A stretch of DNA of 64,000 bases from Myxocyprinus asiaticus (Eukaryota; Chordata; Actinopteri; Cypriniformes; Catostomidae), in NCBI RefSeq assembly GCF_019703515.2, contig NC_059372.1, forward strand, positions 11,517,492 to 11,581,491, in the 5' to 3' direction. The translations under genes were made by a program, and so were the position numbers. Below, piece by piece: positions 11,362 through 20,106 of the stretch. How positions within the stretch are numbered: position 1 is the first letter of the stretch; each line of letters opens with the position of its first letter. The notes below the pieces were generated by a model. That model was not told the DNA's origin and made no database searches. It was given only the letters and a program-made list of their open reading frames with translations.

Positions 11362-12997
11362 CAGTTGAAGTCATAAGTTTACATACACCTTAGCCAAATA
11401 CATTTAAACTCAGTTTTTCACAATTCCTGCCATTTAATCATAGAAAACATTCCCTGTCTTAGGTCAGTTAGGATCACTACTTTATTTTAAGAATGTGAAA
11501 TGTCAGAATAATAGTAGAGAGAATTATTTATTTCAGCTTTTATTTCTTTCATCACATTCCCAGTGGGTCAGAAGTTTACATACACTTTGTTAGTATTTGG
11601 TAGCATTGCCTTTAAATTGTTTAACTTGGGTGAAACGTTTTGGGTAGCCTTCCACAAGCTTCTCACACTAAGTTGCTGGAATTTTGGCCCATTCCTCCAG
11701 ACAGAACTGGTGTAACTGAGTCAGGTTTGTAGGTCTCCTTGCTCGCACACGCTTTTTCAGTTCTGCCCACAAATGTTCTATCGCGTTGAGGTCAAGGCTT
11801 TGTGATGGCCATTCCAATACCTTGACTTTGTTGTCCTTAAGCCATTTTGCCACAACATTGGAGGTATGCTTGGGGTCATTGTCCATTTGGAAGACCCATT
11901 TGCGACCAAGCTTTAACTTCCTGGCTGAGGCCTTGAGATGTTGCTTCAATATATCCACATAATTTTCCTTCCTTATGATGCCATCTATTTTGTGAATTGC
12001 ACCAGTCCCTCCTGCAGCAAAGCACCCCACAACATGATGCTGCCACCCCCATGCTTCACGGTTGGGATGGTGTTCTTCGGCTTGCAGGCCTCACCCTTTT
12101 TCCTCCAAACATAACAATGGTCATTATGGTCAAACAGTTCAATTATTGTTTCATTAGACCAGAGGACATTTCTCCAAAAAGTAAGATCTTTGACCCATGT
12201 TCACTTGCAAACTGTAGTCTCGCTTTTTTATGGCGGTTTTGGAGCAGTGGTTTCTTCCTTGCTGAGCAGCCTTTCAGGTTATGTCGATAAAGGACTCGTT
12301 TTACTTTGGATATAGATACTTGTCTACCTGTTTCCTCCAGCATCTTCACAAGGTCCTTTGCTGTTGTTCTGGGATTGATTTGCACTTTTTTTTTTTACCA
12401 AACTACACTCATCTCTAGGAGACAGAATGCGTCTCCTTCCTAAGCGGAATGATGGCTGCGTGGTCCTATGGTGTTTATACTTGCGTACTATTGTTTGTAC
12501 AGGTGAACGTGGTACCTTCAGGCATTTGGAAATTGCTCCCATGGATGAACCAGACTTGTGGAGGTCCACAATTTTTTTTCTGAAGTCTTGGCTAATTTCT
12601 TTTGATTTTCCCATGATGTCAAGCAAAAATGCACTGAGTATGAAGGTAGGCCTTAAAATACATCCACAGGTAAACCTCCAATTCAGTACACCTCCTATCC
12701 AGAAGTTAATTGTCTAAAGGCTTGCCATCATTTTCTGGAATTTTCCAAGCTGCTTAAAGGCACAGTTAACTTAGTGTATGTAAACTTCTGACTCACTGGA
12801 ATTGTGATATAGTCAATTAAAAGTGAAACAATCTGTCTGAAAACAATTGCTGGAAACATTACTCATGTCATGCACAAAGTGTATGTCCTAAACGACTTGC
12901 CAAAATTATAGTTTGCTAATATTAAATCTGTGGAGTGGTTAAAAAATTAGTTTTAATGACTTCAGCCTAAGTGTATGTAAACTTCTGACTTCAACTG
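11362..12997 (-). mobile_element. Sleeping Beauty-like Tc1 transposon, copy 2, complete ends
   Basis: Both outer ends are present: CAGTTGAAGTC at 11362 and, inverted, GACTTCAACTG ending at 12997, each flanked by the TA target (11360-11361 and 12998-12999). Inner direct repeats (GTCAGAAGTTTACATACAC near 11568 and its inverse near 12775) give the full IR/DR layout. Length is 1636 bp, as expected. The transposase inside is a pseudogene. Confidence 0.95.
11590..12614 (-). pseudogene. Tc1 transposase (DD34E), three frameshifts and a stop
   Basis: The ATG at 12612-12614 opens MGKSKEISQDFRKKIVDLHK, the expected N-terminus. The reading frame is lost in the A-run near 12386-12395, which is lengthened compared with copy 1. 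It is lost again near 12180 (after [10 protein letters not shown]), and again by loss of one G in the GGGG run near 12025 just before CFAAGG. A premature TAG replaces Tyr after KIPAT near 11668. The catalytic MDND and the ENLW equivalent (here IEHLW) remain. The gene cannot give a working protein. Confidence 0.9.
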
Positions 12998-13219
12998 TAT
13001 ATGACTTTCAAAGTTGTGGGATTGCTGTTCACACTACACAACTGTCTGTCTATAAATGGGTTGAAGTTGCTGTGGTTTGCACATTACACGAAGGATCGGC
13101 GCCAGGGGGTCACACATTACAAAACATTTCACTAGGAAGAATCCCCGACAACTCTTGTCTGGTCTGGTTTCACAACAAAACACACGTGAGAAGTGATACA
13201 GGAAATGACGTAAGAATGC

Positions 13220-13640
13220 GTGAGACTGGAGTTCTTCCCTCTAAAAATGGTGGTCCGCAAGAAGCTTGCGATCCAAGTTGTTTGCGCGCTGATTTGCAGC
13301 AAAAACCCAAAAAAGACAAAGAAAAGAATATGGAGGAGGGAATGGTTGGGGAGACGCGGGCAGCAAGGATTGTCTGTTCTGCAGAGAGAGTTGGAGGTAA
13401 ATAAATAATTTTGCAATGAATGCAAGTAGCTGCCTGCTGGAGTTGTGGCTCAACAAGGACCTGTTTGTCTTTTGTTTTTGTTTCAAATAATTGAAAAGCT
13501 TATGTGTATGTGGATTTATTCTGATAGAAACTCTATTTAAGTCAATTTATTCTGATGGAAACTATATTATTGTGCTCACCATACAAATAGATGTATGATA
13601 AGACTGGGTTCAGGGAGCTGCTGCGGATGACACAACAAAA
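13220..13640 (+). pseudogene. Remnant of PIF/Harbinger transposase N-terminus
   Basis: The frame at 13220-13408 ends in KKTKKRIWRREWLGRRGQQ followed by LSVLQRELEV. This resembles the start of Harbinger nucleases (a basic run, W-x-R-x-W-L, then a G-x-x-x-x-L-x-x-E-L pattern). Downstream, at about 13600-13635, a second open piece reads TGFRELLRMTQQ, matching the next family block (G-F-x-x-F-L-R-M). A GTAAAT after the first block could be an old splice donor, with the second block as exon 2. The catalytic domain is absent. The family match is from memory of conserved patterns. Confidence 0.55.
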
Positions 13641-13862
13641 CACATTTCACACTGCAGGACTTGGAGTCACAGACAAGTCTAGATATTTAAATATCTCTGG
13701 GGCATCTGCGACGCATCGGCGCATCTCTCAGATTGCGTCTTTGAAAATTCACACTTTGCGATTGTCGCTCACGGGAGCGAGGACCAATTTGCCTCTGATT
13801 TTGGGCTTTTGTCGGCGAGTGGAAAATCAGGGCTAAAATCGTGTAGTGTAAACTCGGCATAA

Positions 13863-13931
13863 GGTGTTCTGTGTAGTTGCTAGTGCTTTGCTTGGTGATT
13901 GCTAGTGTCTTCTGGGTGGTTGCTTCATGAC
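13863..13931. repeat. Minisatellite continuation after the Harbinger insertion
   Basis: AGGTGTTCTGTGTAGTTGC and TCTTCTGGGTGGTTGC are units of the array at 10690-11345. Together with the TAA duplication they prove that 11346-13859 inserted into a pre-existing array. Confidence 0.85.
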
Positions 13932-14530
13932 CCAAATTCAAAAAAGCCCGTCTCTAATGTCCTATGATTTTCTGGTTTCCAGCATTGGGCAAGCTACTCA
14001 AAAAATTTAGCTAGCTAAGCTACCAACTACTCAACAGAAAAATTAGTTAAGCTAAGCTAAAAGCTACACTTCAGAAAAAGTAGCAAGTTACACAACAAGC
14101 TACACGCCAAAAGTAGCTTGCTACATTTAAGCTACTTCACTTTTGTCATAGACAAAGCCCCTAAAAGACATATTCACACGACGTTATCAAAGCCCTGGTA
14201 CAGTATATTACAGTTAAGTGCAATACAGTATACAAGTATACAGTAGGTGAAATATGTGCACATAAAAAACCAAACATGTAAATTCATGTTTAGACATGCT
14301 GCCTATACAAACCGATGTGTTCAACATGTAAAATCACTATTTTTACATTTTATTTTTTATTTATACTACTACCTTTACAAACCCATACCCATTTAAATGT
14401 AATTTCATTTGCACATTTCTGTATAAAAACTCTGCATACATACAGTATGCTATTCATCTTATCCTGTAATTCTGTGTCTAGCTGTTGTATTTCTGTGTGT
14501 ACTGGAAGCTTTGATAAGAGGCCAAATTCC

Positions 14531-14533
<3 letters not shown>

Positions 14534-14613
<80 letters not shown>
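14534..14613. repeat. Compound (GT)n(GA)n microsatellite
   Basis: An uninterrupted GT run with one TTT break is followed by a GA run of about 28 bp. It lies inside the hAT element, and the open frames over it on both strands are low-complexity artefacts. Confidence 0.95.
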
Positions 14614-14749
14614 CACATCTGGGCAATAACAATGTGATATCAGATGGTAAAACCATGGTACTTTGATATACAACCATTTATGCACCATTCTGTAGTTGCA
14701 TGTTACAAAGTACTGCAAAGAATGTTACTACCATGGTAATTTGATAGAT

Positions 14750-14880
14750 GATTACCATATTCATATACTATTGTATTTACATGGTGCTTCAAGGTAATTA
14801 AAAAAAAATACCATGGTACTTCGCTATATTACCACATTCATATACCATTGTATTAACATGGTGCTCCCAGGTAATGGAAC
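14750..14880. repeat. Short direct repeat, period about 78 bp
   Basis: ATTCATATACTATTGTATT (about 14760) and ATTCATATACCATTGTATT (about 14837) are each followed by ACATGGTGCT and AGGTAAT. Two diverged units, plus flanking CCATGGTA palindromes, suggest a small minisatellite inside the hAT. Confidence 0.6.
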
Positions 14881-15350
14881 ATGTCCAAAAAACATGGTAT
14901 TGTCATGGTACTTTTTAAAGTATTTTCATGTAGGCTAATATGTGTTTTGATACTCTTTTGGTTGGAAAATTTCTTTACCTGCAGAAGTAATTCACAAGCT
15001 GCACACATATTGAACTTAAATACTTCCTTCATCACTGGCAAATGATAGGATGTATTTGCAGGTTTGGTTTCAGACATAATCAGACATCTTTAGTTCTGAT
15101 TCAAAACTGGCATTAGTAAACACCATCTACAAGGCACAATGTAGCGGTGTAGCTTTTGTCAACGTTAAGGTGCTACCTTATCAAAAATATTGCTTTGCTG
15201 CTGAAAGCTACTTGATTTAAAAACTAGCGAAGCTACCGTCTTGCTACTCAGAAATGTAATTAAGCGAATAACTTCGCTATTTTTAGCAAAGCTACTGCCC
15301 GTCACTGCTGGTTTCTATATATGCCTTGGTTATGTTCTCGGTAAAGGGAA

Positions 15351-15530
15351 CGAGACATTGCTTAGCAACGCATATGGGGAATACCTTCTTATATGACCTA
15401 GTTAAAACCTCTCTACAATAACGCCAATATTCTAATATTGGCTATGGTGTTTGAGCTCTGCCTGTTTTGGCGCAAAACTGTCCGCTATAAAAACAGATGC
15501 ACAAACACCATTTCCTCAGAATTTCTGACT
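15351..15530 (+). repeat. DIRS inverted terminal repeat, left copy
   Basis: It is inverted relative to 17444-17616. Both arms contain the GCTATGGTGTTTGAG and GTCCGCTATAAAAACA blocks. The TATAAAA within the second block may be the promoter element. The two arms differ at scattered positions, consistent with age. Confidence 0.85.
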
Positions 15531-15589
15531 GAGAACAAGGAGCACATTGCTCATGCCTCAAGAACTCTGAGTCTTGTAGTGGGGCTAGC

Positions 15590-15702
15590 GTTCGCAATGT
15601 CTCGTTCCCTTCATCTCAGGGAACCGAGGTTACATACGTAACTGAGACGTTCCCTTACAACTTAGAACATTTGACATTGTGTAGCAACGCATATGGGGAA
15701 CA
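15590..15702. repeat. DIRS internal complementary region
   Basis: AATGTCTCGTTCCCTT at 15596-15611 is the exact reverse complement of the extreme left end (15344-15359). ATTGTGTAGCAACGCATATG at about 15676-15695 is complementary to the right ITR end near 17588-17609. A region that spans the complements of both termini is diagnostic of DIRS replication through a circular intermediate. Confidence 0.8.
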
Positions 15703-16038
15703 GAATCCCATCACGCCACACTACACGGCATAACATCTCAGAGAGGAACATGACGCCTCAGTCTAGTGGGACGGCGACCGACATGAGTATGCTGCAGTGA
15801 GTGATCCTTGTGTTGGCCAGGAGGGGAGCTCTCATAATAATATATGAACTATAGTCATATAGTGTGAATTAACTCCTTATGAACCCAGTTGGGAAGGGAG
15901 TTTATTTATAATAAAAGTACTTGTGACTTTATGGTAAATTATAAAGTCCTGCATGCAGGCGGTTGTGTAAATGATGGGGAGCCCATACTTAAAGGGAGGG
16001 GCATAAGTATATATATTTGGCCAATGAATAGCAAGTGC

Positions 16039-16733
16039 TCTAAACAGAGAGGACTTGTGAAGAGAGAGACTTTACGTCTAGGTTGTAAAACCTTGCGAAT
16101 GTGTTTTGAGAGGACCATCCTGCTGCAAAACATATGTCTTGTAAGGACACACCATTTGTCCATGCCCATGAGGAGGCCATGCCTCTAGTTGAGTGTGCTT
16201 TAACACCAATTGGCCAAGTCTTACCCTGCGACTCATAAGCCAGGGCAATTGCATCGACAATCCAGTCAGAGAGCCTTTGCTTGGAGACAGACATTCCTTT
16301 TGTGCGTCCTCCATAGCATATAAAATGCTGATCAGACAGTCTGAACTGGCAAGTACGCTCAACGTATGTTTGTATTGCCCGCACAGGTTATAAAAAAATG
16401 CAGTGATTGTTCCTCATCCGAATTAAATGGAGGAGGGAAGAAGGCCTGAAGGTGAACCACCTGCACTTTGAAGGGCGTGGTTAGGATCTTAGGCACATAG
16501 CCTTTCCTGGGTTTGACAGTGGCACTTGAAAGACCGGGGGCAAACTCCAGTCATGAATTGTCGACTGATAGTGCATGCAGGTCACCTACCCATTTTACTG
16601 AGGCCAGAGCCAGCAGTAGTGCTGTCTTAACGGAGAGCATGCGCAAATCAACAGAGTCCAAAAGCTCGAAGGGGGGCCCTGCGAAGGCTTTTAGGACTAA
16701 AGTTATGTCCCAAGTCGGGACTGTAGCTGGCCG
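16039..16733 (-). pseudogene. DIRS tyrosine recombinase, degraded
   Basis: The protein would integrate the circular DNA copy. The C-terminal half is open (start 16384). It reads KQRLSDWIVDAIALAY, KAHSTRGMASSWA, LQDICFAAGW and FARFYNLDV, holding the H-x-x-R pair (H64, R67), W90 and the nucleophile Y100 of this 114-residue piece. The N-terminal half is in another frame: WDITLVLKAFAGPPFE, LSVKTALLLALASVKW, GYVPKILTTPFKVQVVHLQA. A frameshift lies near 16390 and an in-frame TGA follows the HALSVDNS block. The position where the family has its first catalytic arginine (K-R-V-x-x-L) is TGG, Trp (16590-16592), probably a CpG-to-TpG change. Confidence 0.85.
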
Positions 16734-16861
16734 AGGTGGGTTTAATCATCTTACTTCTTTAAGGAACTTTATGATTAAATCATGCTTGCCTATAGAGGGA
16801 CATTGCATATCGAAAAACATACACTTCGAAGAGACTGAGGGGCTTGCGAGGCGTGTGCTGC

Positions 16862-17110
16862 CATGAGGACCACCTCAAAGTCATCCTGCTCAACCTCGCG
16901 GCCCCACCGTGCCTCCTCATGTGAATCTTCGGGTATCACAGAAGAGGCGGGTGGGAGGGTGCGTGAGGCTGAATTGTCCCTCAGAATGAGGGTGATTCAC
17001 GAGCGAAGCAGCTTGAGACTCATGCCCTCACAGTGAGGACAGTCTGTCTCCATGAGAGCTGACTCTGTGTGGGCACGGCCCAGACAGTATGTGTCTCTCG
17101 CACAAGGAGC
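16862..17110 (-). pseudogene. DIRS gag-like remnant
   Basis: On the minus strand one can read YCLGRAHTESALMETDCPHC followed by EGMSLKLLRS and a stop. C-x-x-C-L-G-x-x-H and C-x-x-C-E patterns are typical of the zinc-knuckle-like part of fish DIRS gag. Farther along, EDSHEEARWGREVEQDD gives the acidic tract that normally follows. A deletion joins this region almost directly to the recombinase. Confidence 0.6.
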
Positions 17111-17116
17111 ACTTAC

Positions 17117-17220
17117 AGAACTACATCTTTAAAAAAAAAGTGACTCTTTTAGATAAATAAATATATAAATTAATACATATTTATATTTATATCACACAAT
17201 ATACAATACACAATATACAA
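17117..17220. repeat. AT-rich simple sequence inside the DIRS element
   Basis: An A-run at 17132-17140, then TAAATAAATATATAAATT and ACACAATATACAATACAC. It lies between the gag remnant and the right ITR side and has no coding signal. Confidence 0.6.
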
Positions 17221-17443
17221 TTGCTTTGTAAGGATACACAAACCTTGCCAAAGCGCTGCGGGGAATCAGGATGTTGAGGCCCGTTCACCAGCGAAGCGTC
17301 AATTGGCGAGGCAGTGTGATGTTTGCCTGAGAACTGCAGGGGAGTAGAAAGTCTTCCCGCGAAGATTCCGCCCACTGACTCGTGTATATCGACGGCGAAG
17401 GTAGAGGGCTTATAGACAAGGGATGATCGCTGTCTTGAAGTAA

Positions 17444-17616
17444 TTCTGAGGAAATGGTGTTTGTGCACTTGTTTTTATAGCGGACATTTTCGTGCTAAAA
17501 CAGGCGGGACTCAAACACCATAGCCAATATTACAATATTAGCGTTATTGTAGAGAGGTTTCAACTAGGTTGTATAAGAAGGTATTCCCCATATGTGTTGC
17601 TACACAATGTCGAGTG
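17444..17616 (-). repeat. DIRS inverted terminal repeat, right copy
   Basis: Inverted partner of 15351-15530. It carries TTTTTATAGCGGACATTTTC and AATATTAGCGTTATTGTAG, and ends in CCCCATATGTGTTGCTACAC, which pairs with the ICR. Transcription of the minus-strand genes would start from this side. Confidence 0.85.
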
Positions 17617-19186
17617 TACTGAGTCGTAAGGGAACTATATTTACACCCTTTTTAATATATGAAAAGCATAAGTTTAATTGCTTAGAAAAGTAATGGTACA
17701 CCTCTACTCAATAAGCTGCATGATTTGAGATATATTTTATGTCAGTACCACATATGGTGCTGGGACAGTTAACACAAATCCCAAATTCCTAGCTCTAAAT
17801 CTGATCAATAGTAATTGTGATGCTTGCCCTAGCGAGCACCACTAATAACTCAATTTACCACTAGGTTTGGGGATTCTGGGGTTTGTTTGCCACTGTTATT
17901 TATGTGTCTCTGATAGCTCTGAATGTGATTTAGTTCAATGGTTTTAAAGCTGGTTTTACTTCAGGACCCCCAGTATTGCCTTGGCATCAAGATTGTTTTT
18001 TCTTGATGTCCAAAAGTAAACAAAAATGTTCTGAAATCAAACACTGAAATTTATGAATTGATTTATTATTGGCTTCCAAATGTCCATTGAATTTCAATGG
18101 TTTCATGCTCTTGTCAGCTAAAAGACCTAATTCACTGCACAGAAATCAGTTTTTGCAAGTGATCGTATATTTAATATAGTCGTACTTTCATTTACCTCGC
18201 ATATTTTTGTAAAAAAATGTTGTGGATGAAGGCATGTCTGGCTGGCTGATTTCACTAGCTTCTACCAAGTGACAGAATTTGTAGCAAAATATCCTAGAAT
18301 TTGATTGGAAACAAGTCCAGATATGGGAATAATTATATCCTTTTAAAAGTCTTATTGTTAAATATTTTTTCATTATTTGCTTTTAGCACTATTTTTCCTC
18401 TTCTGGGAGCAAATCTATCAGAATCAAGCACAACAGTATCTGTCCACTTTTTCAGCTGTCTTGGCTTCTGAAGTATATTTTCCATAATTTTTTTACAATT
18501 TCCATTATTATGAAATCCGTTATAAAAATTTCTAAGCCCTGAACCATACCAAACAGCTACAAAGTGAACCACAACATTACAAACTTTGATTTGATGCCAA
18601 AAAGTACTTGAAAATCAGCCAAAAAGACAAAGGTACAAGACCTTTTTCATGAGGACATGTCCATGAATCCATGAAGTATTGCAAATATGCAATTTAATTA
18701 AAAATGTTGGAAAAACATAAAACTATTGATTTAAAGTTGTTGATTGTAATTATAAAAACAAATTTCAAGTTTACTGCAAAATATTCAGATACATACAAAC
18801 ATATTGTAGTTTGAGAGTGTAGGAAGACTTGATTGCGTCATTTTCAATGCATGGAAATAGGCGGTCACTGCAGTGATTGTTTATTGAGCATTGTTTGCTG
18901 TAATTGTCTGATTGGTGGATCGTTTCCCTTCAGGATCATGGGTAGTGCAGTTTTTCACAAGAAATTGTGCTGTTAAATATGAAAAAAATGAAGTTGAAAA
19001 ATACTGATGGTATTAAGGATATTACATCGATTAACAACCTCTTAGGTAGGGCTGCACAATATGTCATATTTTAACCACCATAACAGTTTCTGCCTCACGG
19101 TTAATTAAGTATAACCATCTGCAATATAAGTGAGCTATTAAGCAGAAATGATCTTCCAGATAAGGCTGCAAATTGTTATACATTTT

Positions 19187-19620
19187 TTTTTCTCCCTAAT
19201 TTGGAATGCCCAATTCCCAATGTGCTTTTAAGTCCTTGTGGTCGCGTAGTGATTCGCCTCAATCCGGGTGGCGGAGGACGAATCCCAGTTGCCTCCGCAT
19301 CTGAGACCGCCAACCCGCGCATCTTATCACATGGTTTGTTGAGCGCGTTGCCACGGAGACATAGCGCGTGTGGAGGCTTCATGCCATCCACCGCAGCATC
19401 CGTGCTCAATTCACCACGTGCCCCACCGAGAATGAACCACATTATTGCAACCACGAGGAGGTTACCCCATGTGACTCTACCCTCCCTAGCAACCGGGCCA
19501 GTTTGGTTGCTTAGGAAGTGTGGCTGGAGTCACTCAGCATGCCCTGGGATTCAAACTAGCGAACTAACGAACTCCAGGGGTGGTAGCCAGCGTATTTTAC
19601 CACTGAGCTACCCAGGCCCC
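19187..19620 (-). mobile_element. tRNA-derived SINE, minus strand, with target duplication
   Basis: Read on the minus strand it starts GGGCCTGGGTAGCTCAGTGG (Pol III A box) and has a B box near GTTTGAATCCCAGGGC about 50 bp on. A long conserved body follows (TCTCCGTGGCAACGCGC, CGTCCTCCGCCACCCGG), and it ends in a short A-run after TTAGGGAGAAAA. TGTTATACATTTTT (from 19174) and TGTTATCCATTTTT (from 19621) flank it. The plus-strand open frame over it (19201-19641) is a shadow of the SINE. Confidence 0.9.
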
Positions 19621-20106
19621 TGTTATCCATTTTTATCATAGGCTGTGTCTATGGATGATATACCAAATCACAAGCTTGTTCGAAGTCCATTTTTTTCACC
19701 TCAACTGACCATTCACGCTCTCTTCAGAAGTTTGCCACTGACCAATCACTAGCAGATATTCACGAGTATTGCGTGTCTCGTATGAGTGCTGCTCTGTTAT
19801 GGTGTATTACACATACTCGAAACACACAGGGATAATGATACGGTGTTTCTCAGAGTGGTTCTTTGCTTGATAAACATGAAAGTAATTCCATCTCGTGCTC
19901 TGATTATGTGTTGTACACAAACAGCTGTGCTCTGTGTTCGGTTTGTGCACGTCGCGTGTGCTGACAGCATTATATTTAATGTGCTACGGATTTACTTCTA
20001 TTGCACTTTTGTGTAATTATATGTTTGGCCATTACAAGTTCCTAAAAAAATTAACAAAAGTAACCCCATGGCACCGGGGTTTTGTGGAGATGAGAGCATT
20101 TCTCTA

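Larger units (their letters stand above)
11346..13859 (+). mobile_element. PIF/Harbinger-like element, internally deleted, carrying a Tc1 insertion
   Basis: The element sits inside the minisatellite. Its left end TGCTGCCCACACACTA pairs with the reverse complement of its right end, TGCCGAGTTTACACTACAC. It is flanked by TAA at 11343-11345 and 13860-13862. Removing it restores GATTGCTAAGGTGTTCTG, a normal minisatellite junction. A 3-bp TAA target duplication fits PIF/Harbinger. A remnant of the Harbinger transposase N-terminus at 13220-13640 supports this. Without the nested Tc1 (11362-12997) it is about 876 bp, so most of the autonomous element is gone. The Tc1 entered only 16 bp inside the left end. 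Confidence 0.8.
13980..15307. mobile_element. Non-autonomous hAT element with perfect 8-bp target duplication
   Basis: The ends are CAGCATTGGGCAAGCTACT and, in reverse complement, CAGTGACGGGCAGTAGCTT, matching the hAT pattern CAGTG-x-x-GGG. CTGGTTTC flanks both sides (13972-13979 and 15308-15315). Subterminal AGCTAGCTAAGCTA and AAGCTACTT motifs recur in both arms. The interior holds a GT/GA microsatellite and a CATGGTA-rich direct repeat, and no transposase. Length is 1328 bp. Confidence 0.85.
15344..17635 (-). mobile_element. DIRS-type retrotransposon, internally deleted
   Basis: DIRS elements replicate through reverse transcription and integrate with a tyrosine recombinase. They carry inverted terminal repeats (ITRs) and an internal complementary region (ICR) that joins the complements of both ends. 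All of these can be seen. The ITRs are 15351-15530 and 17444-17616 (shared ATATGGGGAATACCTTCTTA, CCTCTCTACAATAACG, AACACCATTTCCTCAG). The ICR is 15590-15702. The recombinase gene is next to the ICR, as expected. Reading on the minus strand the order is ITR, gag remnant, YR, ICR, ITR. RT/RNase H and the methylase-like domain are missing, so about 2.3 kb remains; full-length relatives are usually 5-6 kb. Confidence 0.88.

Noticed and set aside
14315..14718. Frames over the GT/GA repeat
   Set aside because: Low-complexity translation of a microsatellite (alternating Cys/Val, Thr/His and Ser/Leu).
19201..19641. 146-codon plus-strand frame
   Set aside because: It lies entirely on a minus-strand tRNA-derived SINE; the frame is a by-product of its GC-rich body.
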